From Methylotenera_A sp963701715 (GTDB lineage: Bacteria; Pseudomonadota; Gammaproteobacteria; Burkholderiales; Methylophilaceae), in contig CAVPAX010000006.1 of NCBI GenBank assembly GCA_963701715.1, positions 124,001 to 188,000 on the forward strand: a stretch of DNA of 64,000 nucleotides, given 5' to 3'. Below, in pieces: positions 44,956 to 54,856 of this stretch (position 1 is the stretch's first letter; the number at the start of each line of letters is the position of its first letter). The translations under genes were made by a program, and so were the position numbers. The notes beneath the pieces were generated by a model. That model was not told where the DNA came from. It was given only the letters and a program-made list of their open reading frames with translations, and searched no databases.

Positions 44956-46173
44956 TCATTTTGATGATGAGTTTTTATAGGTAATGCGGTAAATATAACC
45001 AGCACGGTCGTCAGAAACATACAACGCACCATCCGGACCTGTGATGACATCCACAGGCCGTCCCCAGGCTTCATTTTTATTTAGCCAACCGGTTGCGAAA
45101 TCAACGACTTCGACAGGGTTGTCGCCTATAAATTTCACCCGTACCAGTTTGTACCCACTGAGTTGCTCACGATTCCAAGAGCCATGCAGTGCGACAATCG
45201 CATCGCTTTTGTATTCTACGGGAAAATTGGTTTTATCTAAAAATGTGACGCCTATCGGCGTGGAGTGGGAGATAAAGGTAATGGCAGGCGGAGTAGTGGT
45301 TTTGCAGAAATCCTCGGCACCCATAAAATTGGGATCCTGAATTTGATTACCCCAACAATACGGCCAACCATAGTGTTTGCCAGGTTCAATTTTATTAAAG
45401 TGCTCAGGCGGAATTTCATCATTGACTTTTCCGTCTTTTTTGTCTGACCGCATATCGGCGCCGTTATTGGTAGCGAACATGCTACCGGTTTTTGGGTTCC
45501 AGGCGAAGCCTTGACTATTGCGTAAACCTTTTGCCCAAGTTGGGTTTGCGGCATGCCTGCCAATAGTTTCTAAACTGCCAGCTGGCTTGCCTTCTGGCGT
45601 ATAGCGTAAGATAGTCGCACGCAGCGGGTTATCTTCGATGCACACATTACAACTCGAGCCGATATTCATATATAAAAAATTATCCGGCCCAATTTTTATG
45701 GTTTTGAGCGTATGCCCACCACTTGGAAGCTTGCTAATAAAGGGTTTTGGCGCTGACCAGGCGCCGTTTTTTTGAGTAAGTTTCACTACGCCGTCTTCGT
45801 TAGCAACCAGCAAGTCGTCGCCTACAAACGCAAGCCCATTGGGCGCTTTGAACTGGTCTGAGATTAAAACAGGAGCCTCAGCAAGCCCGTCTCTATTCGT
45901 GTCTGGCAGCATGATAACCTGATTGTTTCTTCCGAGAGATACAAACAGATTGCCCGCTTTATCAAATGCCAGCATGCGCGGGCCAGTAAAATACTCACCG
46001 CCACCGCCTTTTAATTTAGCAAAAATGTTTGCCTGAAAGCTAGCAGGCAGGTTGAGGTTAGCGGTTGCAGGTGGCGTAGATACTTCAGCAGCCTTGGCGC
46101 AACCGACCGCCGGTATGCTACAAATGCCGATGGTCAGTAAAGTACTCAGTTTAGAAATAATTGCTTCGAACAT
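44956..46173 (-). CDS. PQQ-dependent sugar/sorbosone dehydrogenase-like beta-propeller protein
   Basis: A 405-residue exported six-bladed propeller of the soluble glucose/sorbosone dehydrogenase family. The signal region ends near a possible lipobox AVGC at residue 25. The catalytic-type motif GGHTLKTIKIGPDNFLYMNIGSSCNVC lies near residues 148-174 in short pieces GGHTLKT and GPDNFLYM, and KGLRNSQGFAW and GWPYCWG follow. The substrate is unknown; PQQ binding is inferred from the family. It lies 11 bases downstream of the FccB-like flavoprotein, which could pass electrons to a shared cytochrome. Confidence 0.87.
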   Translation of the reverse strand: MFEAIISKLSTLLTIGICSIPAVGCAKAAEVSTPPATANLNLPASFQANIFAKLKGGGGEYFTGPRMLAFDKAGNLFVSLGRNNQVIMLPDTNRDGLAEAPVLISDQFKAPNGLAFVGDDLLVANEDGVVKLTQKNGAWSAPKPFISKLPSGGHTLKTIKIGPDNFLYMNIGSSCNVCIEDNPLRATILRYTPEGKPAGSLETIGRHAANPTWAKGLRNSQGFAWNPKTGSMFATNNGADMRSDKKDGKVNDEIPPEHFNKIEPGKHYGWPYCWGNQIQDPNFMGAEDFCKTTTPPAITFISHSTPIGVTFLDKTNFPVEYKSDAIVALHGSWNREQLSGYKLVRVKFIGDNPVEVVDFATGWLNKNEAWGRPVDVITGPDGALYVSDDRAGYIYRITYKNSSSK

Positions 46174-46184
46174 GATTCAGGTAT

Positions 46185-47468
46185 TTAGGTCAGTACGTCT
46201 GACCAAATATTGGCTGCCCAGGCATTTGCATATTGGCCTTCCTGCTCAGATGGATTTAAGGATACGCCACCACCCTCGGCGGAAACCATGATTTTTTTGA
46301 CATCATCATAGCGATATACATTGGCTACATGCATAGCTTGCCTATCATTTACATAACTATAACAGGTGTTGGCAAATACCGGCGCGAAGTCTGGCACTTG
46401 CCCGCTCATGAGTGCAACAATGGCATTGGCGCAGACTCTGGCTTGGCTGGTAGCCATGTGCGCTGATTTTGGTAGAGCGGCAGAAACGCTGTCACCAATT
46501 ACATGGATATTGGCTACGAGTTTGGATTCATAAGTTAAAAAATTTACTTCGCACCAGCGTTTGTCAATGTTGTTGAGGGCAGCCATTTGTGCTGGCTTAC
46601 CTGCACGTTGTGGTGGAATAATGTTAAGCACATTGGCCACCACAGTTTCAAAATCGGTTTTTACGGTTTTTGTTACGATATCCACTTCAACCAGTACATT
46701 ATTCGGGCGGTAATCAATCATGCCTGCGTACATTTCCGCCCATACTTTTGTGAATAAACCCTTTTTAGAAACAATTTCTGGGTTGGCATCCAGTACAATG
46801 ATTTTGCTGCTTGGCTTCTGGGCTTTGAGGTAGCTCGCGACTTGGCATACGCGCTCATAAGGCCCAGGTGGGCAGCGGTAGGGCGCTTTTGGCACGTTCA
46901 TTACAAATACACCACCATCAGGCATGACTTCTAATTGCTTGCGTAAATTAACGGTTTGCCAGCCTGCTTTCCAGGCATGTGGCACTTGCTGTTGAGCTTC
47001 TGCAGATTGTAAATTTGGAATTGTGTCATAAATAAAATCAATTCCCGGCGCAACAATCAAGCGGTCATAAGTCATTTCTCCGCGTTGCATTTTTATTTTT
47101 TTATTGACAATATCAATCGAAATAACTTCATCCTGAATCCATTTCACACCGTGATTTTTTTTAACTAAATCGTAGCCAAAGGTGAGGTCGTTGATAGATT
47201 TGCTGCCGCCTAAAACCAGGTTGCTGAGCGGGCAAGAAACAAATTGGCTGGATTTTTCAATGACGACAGTCTCAATATTGCCCAAGCTCCACAAGCGGAT
47301 ATATTTAGCCGCAGTAGTGCCTGCATATCCGCCACCGATAATGACGACACGGCCTAATGGAGGTTTGCTTGCCTGCGCAAAACTGTGTTGGCTTAGCAGC
47401 AATGTGCCTGCGATACCAGCTGTCTTAATAAACTTGCGGCGGCTAATTTCTAAGAGATCAGTCTGCAT
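46185..47468 (-). CDS. Flavocytochrome c sulfide dehydrogenase flavoprotein subunit (FccB-like)
   Basis: A 427-residue exported flavoprotein. It has a Tat-type signal SRRKFIKTAG and the FAD-binding VVIIGGGYAG near residue 45. It also has the cysteine in VSCPLSN (residue 79) that carries covalent FAD in FccB, and redox cysteines in YRCPPGPYE (199) and NTCYS (369). In sulfur oxidisers FccAB oxidises sulfide to sulfur and reduces cytochrome c. The start overlaps the cytochrome gene by 11 bases, the FccA-FccB order. True substrate here is not proven. Confidence 0.9.
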   Translation of the reverse strand: MQTDLLEISRRKFIKTAGIAGTLLLSQHSFAQASKPPLGRVVIIGGGYAGTTAAKYIRLWSLGNIETVVIEKSSQFVSCPLSNLVLGGSKSINDLTFGYDLVKKNHGVKWIQDEVISIDIVNKKIKMQRGEMTYDRLIVAPGIDFIYDTIPNLQSAEAQQQVPHAWKAGWQTVNLRKQLEVMPDGGVFVMNVPKAPYRCPPGPYERVCQVASYLKAQKPSSKIIVLDANPEIVSKKGLFTKVWAEMYAGMIDYRPNNVLVEVDIVTKTVKTDFETVVANVLNIIPPQRAGKPAQMAALNNIDKRWCEVNFLTYESKLVANIHVIGDSVSAALPKSAHMATSQARVCANAIVALMSGQVPDFAPVFANTCYSYVNDRQAMHVANVYRYDDVKKIMVSAEGGGVSLNPSEQEGQYANAWAANIWSDVLT

Positions 47469-47826
47469 GATGCGTTTTTAGTGTTTGTGGTTTCGGGTAG
47501 ATGTTCGTAACACGTTTTTGCTGTGAAAAATAAACAGCAAGCTGATTAATTTCTTCTGCATTCAGGCCTTTAGCATGATGATGCATGACAGTTGCATGTC
47601 GGCTTCCATCCTTAAATCCATGCATTTGTGTAATGAAGTAGCCTGCTTCTAAACCCGCGAGCGAGGGTGTTGCATTGGCGCTATTGCCTAGTGTTCCATG
47701 GCAAGCTGCACATGAGGCGGCGAGTGTGCGTATATGAGTGTCTGAAAAAACAATAACCTCAGCAGCGTATACCACTGAGGTTATCAGTAAACTTACCAAA
47801 AACAAAAGTATGAATTGTGATTTCAT
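47458..47826 (-). CDS. Monoheme cytochrome c (FccA-like)
   Basis: A 122-residue periplasmic cytochrome with a signal peptide (about 1-21), one heme site CAACH (residues 39-43) and a probable axial methionine in RHATVMHH near residue 81. It resembles the single-heme FccA/SoxE-type subunit rather than diheme FccA. Overlap with the flavoprotein gene supports a two-subunit enzyme. It is the first gene of the tight redox run; 79 bases separate it from the ankyrin gene upstream. Confidence 0.9.
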   Translation of the reverse strand: MKSQFILLFLVSLLITSVVYAAEVIVFSDTHIRTLAASCAACHGTLGNSANATPSLAGLEAGYFITQMHGFKDGSRHATVMHHHAKGLNAEEINQLAVYFSQQKRVTNIYPKPQTLKTHHAD

Positions 47827-47905
47827 GGTGTTTTGCTTTAAGTTAAAACACCATTTTAAAGGCTTTTTTAAAATAGTATGTAATTATTAAATTACAATAT
47901 TCAAT

Positions 47906-48394
47906 TTATTCGAAACACTTGCCTTCTGTACAGCCATCGTCTTTAACGCCAAGGCCGGTCAATAACTCAACCATATGTGTATTACCTTCGTCACGGAAAT
48001 AGCGAATCAAGGAAACATCGGCTTTTAATTTTACATTGACGTCAGCACCTTGGCTGGCAAGATATTTTACGAGCTCCTCATGACCGTTTAGTGCTGCCAG
48101 ATGGAATGCAGTGTGATGTGCAACAGGGTGCATATAGTTTATGTCTGCCCCTTTACCTAACAAATATTTGACTACGGCAAGTTGGCCTCGGTTTGCTGCC
48201 ATTTGGATAGGTGACCAGCCAAAAAATTTTTCATTAACCACTTTTACATCAGCATTAACAAATTTTTCTACTACTTTCGTTTTGCCTTCGGTTACGCCAT
48301 CGGTAAACTCAACTTGTTCTTCATCTGTTAAAGCCAAACTGTTTAACGAAAAACTTAAAGCTAAAACTGCAAATAATGCTTTTAACATGTTCAT
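47906..48394 (-). CDS. Exported ankyrin-repeat protein
   Basis: A 162-residue protein with a signal peptide (about 1-22, cleavage after LALA-like end SLAL) and three to four ankyrin repeats (WSPIQMAANRG, YLLGKGADINY, HTAFHLAALNG, YLASQGADVNV). The C-terminus has two cysteines (DGCTEGKCFE). Translation could start at residue 1 or at the Met two codons later. Located between purL and the cytochrome gene on the same strand, it may belong to either unit. Partner unknown. Confidence 0.87.
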   Translation of the reverse strand: MNMLKALFAVLALSFSLNSLALTDEEQVEFTDGVTEGKTKVVEKFVNADVKVVNEKFFGWSPIQMAANRGQLAVVKYLLGKGADINYMHPVAHHTAFHLAALNGHEELVKYLASQGADVNVKLKADVSLIRYFRDEGNTHMVELLTGLGVKDDGCTEGKCFE

Positions 48395-48427
48395 GTTACT
48401 TTTTTCCTTATTTTAATGATTGCCCAG

Positions 48428-51400
48428 TTAGGCAATATATTTTCTTGCATTACGGAACATCCGCATCCATGGTGCGTCTTCCTGCCAACTATCAGGCCGC
48501 CACGAATGCTGTACCGCTCTAAACACCCGTTCAGGATGTGGCATCATAATACTAAAACGCCCATCTGTGGTGGTTAATCCAGTAATTCCAAACGGTGAAC
48601 CATTAGGATTAAACGGGTAAGTTTCGGTTGGCGTTGACGCGTTATCTATGAACCGCATCGTTACCAATTTTTTATCCAGCACGTTGTTGACAGCATCTTT
48701 GGCAGAAAATTCCGCAAACCCTTCGCCATGTGCAACAGCAATTGGCATGCGGCTTCCGGCCATGCTATTAAAGAACAGTGAGGGCGACTCTAATATTTCT
48801 ACCATCGTAAAGCGTGCCTCAAACTGCTCGGACTTATTGCGCACAAAATGTGGCCAGTGGTCAGCGTTGGGAATGATGCTGTGCAGATTGCTCATCATCT
48901 GACAGCCATTACAGACACCTAGCGCGAAAGAATCTGTACGGTTAAAGAAGGCGCTAAACTCGTCGCGTGCGCGGCTATTGAATAAAATGGATTTCGCCCA
49001 GCCTTCGCCAGCACCCAGTACGTCGCCATAAGAGAAGCCGCCGCACGCCACGAATCCAGCAAAATCTTTGAGTGAAACGCGACCGGAAATGACGTCGCTC
49101 ATATGCACGTCAAATGTCGCAAAACCCGCGCGATCAAATGCAGCAGCCATTTCCACTTGTCCGTTTACACCTTGCTCACGTAAAATCGCCATGCGCGGGC
49201 TTGTCAGATTTAAGTAAGGCGCAACTATGTTTTCATTGATATCGAAGGTTGTATGTACATGTAAGCCAGCGTCAGTTTCATCCAAAATACGATCGTATTC
49301 TTGTTGCGCACAGGCAGGATTGTCTCGCAGGCTCTGCATGCGGTAGGTGGTTTCTGACCATATTCTGTGCAAACTCATGCGCGAATCAGAAAATATGTTT
49401 TTGCCATTTAGTGCAATGTTAATTTGGTTTTCGGTGGTCACGCTGCCAATTTCTTGTGCACTAAGCGATTGATTTAAGTCGGCTAATATCTTCTTGGCAT
49501 CGGCAGCACGTACTTGAATCACCACGCCTAATTCTTCGTTAAATAATACCTCTAAAGCGCCGCCAGAAACCGCATGGATATTGGCTTGCAGGCCACATCT
49601 TCCGGCAAATGCCATTTCACATAAAGTGACAAACAGTCCGCCATCACTTCTATCGTGATAAGCGAGGATTTTATTTTCGGCATTTAAGCGCTGAGTTTCA
49701 GCAAAAAACGCTTTGAGCTGTGCTGGGTTGTTGACATCTGGTGCTTCGTTGCCAAGCTGACTATACACCTGCGCTAAACTGCTGCCGCCCATACGGTTTT
49801 TGCCATTGCCTAAGTCGATCAGAATCAGGCAGGTTTCACCTAGATCTGTGCGTAATTGCGGGGTTAATGTTTTACGTGTGTCTAGTGTGTTGGCAAATGC
49901 GGTCACCACCAATGAGATTGGTGCGGTGACAGCTTTTTTCTCACTGTTTTCCTGCCAAACCGTCTTCATAGACATGGAGTCTTTGCCAACCGGAATGCTA
50001 ATACCTAGTTGTGGACAAAGCTCCATACCCACAGCTTTCACTGTAGTAAATAGCGCGGCGTCTTCGCCCGCATGGCCTGCAGGTGCCATCCAGTTGGCAG
50101 AAAGTTTTAAATTGCTGATGTCATCAATTAAACTTGCGGCAATATTGGTAATCGCTTCGCCAATTGCCATACGGCCTGAAGCAGGTGCGTCAATGAGCGC
50201 AAGCGGTGCTTTCTCGCCGATGGCAAATGCCTCGCCGATATTGGTTTCATAGCCGACCAGTGTGACCGCAACATCGCTTACCGGCACTTGCCATGGCCCG
50301 ACCATCTGGTCGCGCGCGATCAAGCCGGTTACCGTACGGTCACCAATGGTGATGAGAAAAGTTTTGTCTGCCACCCCAGGTAGCCTGAGTACACGTGCTA
50401 CAGCTTCTTTGATGTCGATATTGTTAGTTTCAAAAGCGCTTAGTTTTTTAGGAATGCTTTTCACGTCGCGTGTCATTTTTGGCGGCTTGCCAAGTAGCAC
50501 AGATAAATCCATGTCTACTGGTTTGTTGCCAAAATAACTGTCTGCAACTGTTAAATGGCGCTCTTCTGTAGCATAACCCACAATGGCAAATGGGCAGCGC
50601 TCACGCTCGCAAAGCTGTCTAAATAAATCTAAATTTTCTTTAGCAACTGCCATCACATAGCGCTCTTGTGCCTCATTACTCCAAAGCTCGCGTGGTGACA
50701 TGCCTGGTTCTTCATTGTGCACGTCACGTAGTTGAAAAACCGCGCCTACTTTGGCATCGTTGACAAGTTCTGGAAATGCATTGGAAATGCCGCCTGCTCC
50801 AACGTCATGAATGCTCAGAATCGGGTTTTTATCACCGAGCTGCCAGCAGCGGTCAATCACTTCCTGTGCGCGGCGTTGCAGCTCAGGGTTACCGCGTTGA
50901 ACCGAGTCAAAGTCTAGGTTTTCAGTATTGCTTCCAGTATCCATACTGGATGCGGCGCCACCACCCAAACCTATCAGCATAGCTGGTCCGCCGAGTTGAA
51001 TAAGGGCAGCGCCTGGTGGAATAGGGTTCTTTTTAGAGTGGTTCGCAGAAATATTCCCCACGCCACCTGCCAGCATAATAGGCTTATGGTAGCCACGCAC
51101 TTCATTGTCAACTTCCAACTCAAAGGTACGGAAATAGCCGGCAATGTTAGGGCGTCCAAACTCGTTGTTATACGCGGCACCACCTAATGGGCCATCTACC
51201 ATGATTTGCAACGGCGATGCAATCCGACCCGGTTTGCCGTAAGATTTTTCCCAAGGATGGGTAAAGCTAGGGATGTTTAAATTTGATACGGAAAATCCAG
51301 TCAAACCGGCTTTAGGTTTAGATCCACTGCCGGTAGCGCCTTCATCACGAATCTCTCCGCCCGCGCCGGTTGCCGCACCTGCGAAAGGCGAAATAGCAGT

Positions 51401-52315
51401 CGGGTGGTTATGTGTTTCTACCTTCATCAGGTAATGCATGTTTTCTTCTTTAAACCCATACTCACCGAAGCTGTTAGGATAAAAGCGCTTGGTTTTCTGT
51501 CCTTGCACGATAGAGGCATTGTCAGCATAAGCGACTATCGTGTTGCCAGGGTTGAGCTTGTGCGTATTGCGGATCATGCCAAAGAGAGAGTTGTCTTGTA
51601 CTTCGCCGTCAATCACCCAATCGGCGTTAAAGATTTTATGGCGGCAATGCTCAGAGTTGGCTTGCGCAAACATCATGAGCTCGACATCGGTTGGGTTGCG
51701 TCCGATTTTTGTAAAGTTATCGAATAAATAATCCACTTCGTCAGATGACAGCGCTAAGCCCATTTCGCTGTTTGCATTATCCAGTGCGGCTTTTCCACCT
51801 TGCAATATATCGACTATGCAAAGAGGCGCGGGCTCTTCGCTGTGATACAGTTTTTGTGCATCCTCAAGTTGAAACACGATCGTCTCGGTCATGCGGTCAT
51901 GAATATGTATTTTTAATGCAGCTGTCTCAGATTCGCTCAAAGGCTTGCCGTTTTGTGTAGAAATGTAAAATGCTATGCCGCGCTCAATTCGAAAAATAGA
52001 ACCCAGACCACAGTTTTTAGCAATGTCTGTCGCACGCGAAGCCCAAGGTGAAATCGTCCCAATACGTGGAATCACTAAAAATAATGCTCCAGAAGGCGCT
52101 TCCACATTAGCTTGTGGGCCATAGGTTAAAATTTGTTTTAAGGTGCTTTGTTGGTTTTCGTTGAGTGCAGTTTCGCTAAACGCAAAATGTACAAATTCTG
52201 CATAAATATGTGCAATGTTGGGGGCGGATTCTTTTAAGGATGCGTATAGTTTATCAAGACGGAACTGAGATAAAGCTGGGCTGCCGCGAAGGCTTAAAAA
52301 TTGGGTGCTTGGCAT
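48428..52315 (-). CDS. purL: Phosphoribosylformylglycinamidine synthase
   Basis: The large 1295-residue proteobacterial FGAM synthase. It has an N-terminal PurS-like domain, two PurM-like halves (MKVETHNHPTAISPF near residue 292 and the ATP site near 310-400), and a C-terminal class I glutaminase with GVCNGCQMM near residue 1137 and the catalytic His/Glu pair in MMPHPERVFRA. It converts FGAR to FGAM in purine synthesis. Full length and uninterrupted. Confidence 0.98.
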   Translation of the reverse strand: MPSTQFLSLRGSPALSQFRLDKLYASLKESAPNIAHIYAEFVHFAFSETALNENQQSTLKQILTYGPQANVEAPSGALFLVIPRIGTISPWASRATDIAKNCGLGSIFRIERGIAFYISTQNGKPLSESETAALKIHIHDRMTETIVFQLEDAQKLYHSEEPAPLCIVDILQGGKAALDNANSEMGLALSSDEVDYLFDNFTKIGRNPTDVELMMFAQANSEHCRHKIFNADWVIDGEVQDNSLFGMIRNTHKLNPGNTIVAYADNASIVQGQKTKRFYPNSFGEYGFKEENMHYLMKVETHNHPTAISPFAGAATGAGGEIRDEGATGSGSKPKAGLTGFSVSNLNIPSFTHPWEKSYGKPGRIASPLQIMVDGPLGGAAYNNEFGRPNIAGYFRTFELEVDNEVRGYHKPIMLAGGVGNISANHSKKNPIPPGAALIQLGGPAMLIGLGGGAASSMDTGSNTENLDFDSVQRGNPELQRRAQEVIDRCWQLGDKNPILSIHDVGAGGISNAFPELVNDAKVGAVFQLRDVHNEEPGMSPRELWSNEAQERYVMAVAKENLDLFRQLCERERCPFAIVGYATEERHLTVADSYFGNKPVDMDLSVLLGKPPKMTRDVKSIPKKLSAFETNNIDIKEAVARVLRLPGVADKTFLITIGDRTVTGLIARDQMVGPWQVPVSDVAVTLVGYETNIGEAFAIGEKAPLALIDAPASGRMAIGEAITNIAASLIDDISNLKLSANWMAPAGHAGEDAALFTTVKAVGMELCPQLGISIPVGKDSMSMKTVWQENSEKKAVTAPISLVVTAFANTLDTRKTLTPQLRTDLGETCLILIDLGNGKNRMGGSSLAQVYSQLGNEAPDVNNPAQLKAFFAETQRLNAENKILAYHDRSDGGLFVTLCEMAFAGRCGLQANIHAVSGGALEVLFNEELGVVIQVRAADAKKILADLNQSLSAQEIGSVTTENQINIALNGKNIFSDSRMSLHRIWSETTYRMQSLRDNPACAQQEYDRILDETDAGLHVHTTFDINENIVAPYLNLTSPRMAILREQGVNGQVEMAAAFDRAGFATFDVHMSDVISGRVSLKDFAGFVACGGFSYGDVLGAGEGWAKSILFNSRARDEFSAFFNRTDSFALGVCNGCQMMSNLHSIIPNADHWPHFVRNKSEQFEARFTMVEILESPSLFFNSMAGSRMPIAVAHGEGFAEFSAKDAVNNVLDKKLVTMRFIDNASTPTETYPFNPNGSPFGITGLTTTDGRFSIMMPHPERVFRAVQHSWRPDSWQEDAPWMRMFRNARKYIA

Positions 52316-52397
52316 GGGCGATGTAACGGCTAAAAATTAGTGTATTTATGCCGTATTTTAACAGAAAGCTTGCTGGCAGTTCTTACAAATCCATTAA

Positions 52398-53021
52398 TTA
52401 ATCTTTAGTTGCTTTAAGCTCGATAAATGCACGCTTTAAAATATGCGCTGCAGCTGAAAGGCTTAATCCAGCCATGATTATAGCAACTAGCAAATCTGGC
52501 CACGCGCTGCCGCTGCCAAAAACACCAAATGCAGCAAGCATAACCGCCACATTACCAATCGCATCGTTTCGGCTACATAGCCAAACAGAGCGCATATTGG
52601 CATCACCCTCGCGAAATTTGAAGAGCATGAGGGCAACGCTGGTGTTGGCTACCAATGCTATTGCGCCAATCGCGCCCATTGTGAATGGTTCCGGTGTGGC
52701 ACCTGTTTTAAATGTCCATAAGGCTTTTGCAAGTACGAATATACCAAACCCGCCCATAGTTAAGCCTTTAAGTGCAGCGGCACGCGCACGCCAAAGTAAG
52801 CCCATGGAGAGTGCTGCTAAAGAGATTCCGTAATTAGCGGCATCGCCAAAGAAATCGATAGCATCGGCCATCAGTGATACGGAGCCAGAGCTAAATCCGC
52901 CTAACACTTCAACAAAGAACATAGCGAGGTTAATTGCTAGCGCTATCCAAAGTGCTTTACGGTAGCGAGCAGTTAGTATTTTTTCTATATTACATCCATT
53001 ATCACAACATGATTTAGCCAT
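52398..53021 (-). CDS. Cation diffusion facilitator-like transporter without C-terminal domain
   Basis: A 207-residue membrane protein with about six helices. Metal-site residues typical of CDF transporters are present: LMADAIDFFGDA in the second helix and CSRNDAIGNV in the fifth. The cytoplasmic C-terminal domain of classical CDFs is absent, and the N-terminus carries a SCCDNGC cysteine patch that could bind metal. It follows feoB by 27 bases on the same strand, suggesting a role in iron or manganese/zinc balance tied to Feo. The transported ion is not known. Confidence 0.85.
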   Translation of the reverse strand: MAKSCCDNGCNIEKILTARYRKALWIALAINLAMFFVEVLGGFSSGSVSLMADAIDFFGDAANYGISLAALSMGLLWRARAAALKGLTMGGFGIFVLAKALWTFKTGATPEPFTMGAIGAIALVANTSVALMLFKFREGDANMRSVWLCSRNDAIGNVAVMLAAFGVFGSGSAWPDLLVAIIMAGLSLSAAAHILKRAFIELKATKD

Positions 53022-53048
53022 ATTTATTTTGAATCAATATGATGTTGT

Positions 53049-54839
53049 CTAAAACCCCAGTGCCCGTGCACCTTGATAAAAAATAAAACTGATCACCCAC
53101 GCTAAGCATAGCGACCACACAATTGATAGCCACATAAATTTGCTGCTTTTCGATTCGCTTTTGAGCGTGGCAATTGTAGATAAGCAAGGTGTATAAATGA
53201 GTGTAAACAGCATAAAACTCATGCCTTGTACCCAGTCAATGTTCATGGAGATTTGGTGGCTTAGCGCATCGCCTTGCAGGCCATAAATCACTGCGAGTGA
53301 GCCAATAACAATTTCTTTTGCTACAAAGCCAAATATCAGGGCAATAGCAAGCTGTGAGTCAATACCGATAGGATCAAGTATTGGCGAGAATAGCATGCCA
53401 ATTTGTCCAGCAAGCGTGCCGGCACTGGCGGGTGCAACATCAGTTGGATAGTTGGTGAGCACCCATACCATCACGACGCCGATCACGATGAATTTAGTGG
53501 CGCGATTTAAAAAATATTTGACCTCTTGCCAGCCGCGCAGCCATATCTGACGAGGAGTTGGGAAGCGATAGGGAGGTAGTTCCAAAATGAAAGGCTCCGC
53601 GCTTTCGTATTGACCTTTAAATAAAACTGCTGTTAAAAAGATAGTGAAAAAGCTAACCATGTAGAGCACAAATAAAATGTAGGGCGCTTGATCGGCTACA
53701 AAAAGCGAGGCTATCAAGAATAAAAACACTTGCAATCTGGCAGAGCAAAGTGAGAGCGGAATGATCAGCATGGTTAACAAGCGCATGGGGCGGCTACGCA
53801 TCACGCGCGTTCCCATGAGCGCCGGCACGTTACAGCCAAAGCCCATTAGCACCATGACAAAACCACGACCGTCGAGACCAATTTTGGCCATCAATGCATC
53901 CATCAGAAAAGCAGCGCGTGACAGATAGCCGCTGTCTTCCACCATGCTCATCACCAAAAAGAACAGTACGATAATCGGTACGAAGGCTGCCACGGTGCTA
54001 ATGCCATTAAAGATACCATCCAGCAGCAGGCCGTTCAGCCATACCGGTAAACCTGCAAATATCGGCTCGAGAACGCTGGTGCGCAACAAACCCAGTAGCC
54101 ACGCCATGCCGTCTTGAAGGGGTTTGCCAGCAGTGAAAATAAATTGAAACAGCAAAAACATGGCTGCGAAAAATATCGGCAAACCTAGCCAAGGGTGCAG
54201 TAATACTTTGTCGATGTTATCAGTAGTTTTGTCGGCAAGCTGGGTAGGCATTTGCACGGTTTTTTTAACAATATCAAGCATGTCTTGCTCGATCTGAACA
54301 TCTGCTTCAAGCATGGATGCAATGCTTTCAGGCAAAACGCGACTGGGTTTTTCTTCCATTAGCTTAGCAGCTGCTTGTAGCGCTTGTGGGCAGCCGTCGC
54401 CATATTTGGCACTGATTGGCAGGACTGGCAGGCCAAGTTGCCTGGACATGGCTTCGGTATCAATGGTGATGCCTGCGCGCTTGGCTTCATCTTGCATGTT
54501 AAGCAATAAAATTGCCGGCAATTCGAGGTTTTTAAGTTGTAAAGCAAGTGACAATTGACGATCGATTTGGGAGCTATTAAGTACAATCATGGCTAAATCT
54601 ATCGGATTGCTACTTAGAAAGTGGCGCACCACCTGCTCATCATCCGAAAATCCATGTAAATCATACAGACCGGGTAAATCAATCAGTTCAGCAATGTGCC
54701 CGCCGATTAATATCTTGGCGCTCATCAAATCTACGGTGATGCCTGGCCAATTGCCGACGCGTGCCGAAGCGCCGCTTAAGCGATTGAATAGGGTGGATTT
54801 GCCCGTGTTGGGCATGCCAAGCAGAGCGATACGTTTCAT
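53049..54839 (-). CDS. feoB: Ferrous iron transport protein B
   Basis: A 596-residue FeoB with the N-terminal G domain (GMPNTGKST near residue 8, DLPGLYDL near 55, NMQDEAKRAG near 115) and a C-terminal membrane part with two Gate domains. It is shorter than the E. coli protein (773 residues) but ends normally, so it is a compact variant rather than a truncation. It imports Fe(II). It follows feoA by 17 bases and precedes the CDF-like gene. Confidence 0.94.
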   Translation of the reverse strand: MKRIALLGMPNTGKSTLFNRLSGASARVGNWPGITVDLMSAKILIGGHIAELIDLPGLYDLHGFSDDEQVVRHFLSSNPIDLAMIVLNSSQIDRQLSLALQLKNLELPAILLLNMQDEAKRAGITIDTEAMSRQLGLPVLPISAKYGDGCPQALQAAAKLMEEKPSRVLPESIASMLEADVQIEQDMLDIVKKTVQMPTQLADKTTDNIDKVLLHPWLGLPIFFAAMFLLFQFIFTAGKPLQDGMAWLLGLLRTSVLEPIFAGLPVWLNGLLLDGIFNGISTVAAFVPIIVLFFLVMSMVEDSGYLSRAAFLMDALMAKIGLDGRGFVMVLMGFGCNVPALMGTRVMRSRPMRLLTMLIIPLSLCSARLQVFLFLIASLFVADQAPYILFVLYMVSFFTIFLTAVLFKGQYESAEPFILELPPYRFPTPRQIWLRGWQEVKYFLNRATKFIVIGVVMVWVLTNYPTDVAPASAGTLAGQIGMLFSPILDPIGIDSQLAIALIFGFVAKEIVIGSLAVIYGLQGDALSHQISMNIDWVQGMSFMLFTLIYTPCLSTIATLKSESKSSKFMWLSIVWSLCLAWVISFIFYQGARALGF

Positions 54840-54856
54840 TGGATGCTGGCTGCAGT

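Noticed and set aside
48419..48436. Six-base-pair hairpin spanning the purL stop codon as a terminator
   Set aside because: The stem is short and no U-run follows on the transcribed strand.
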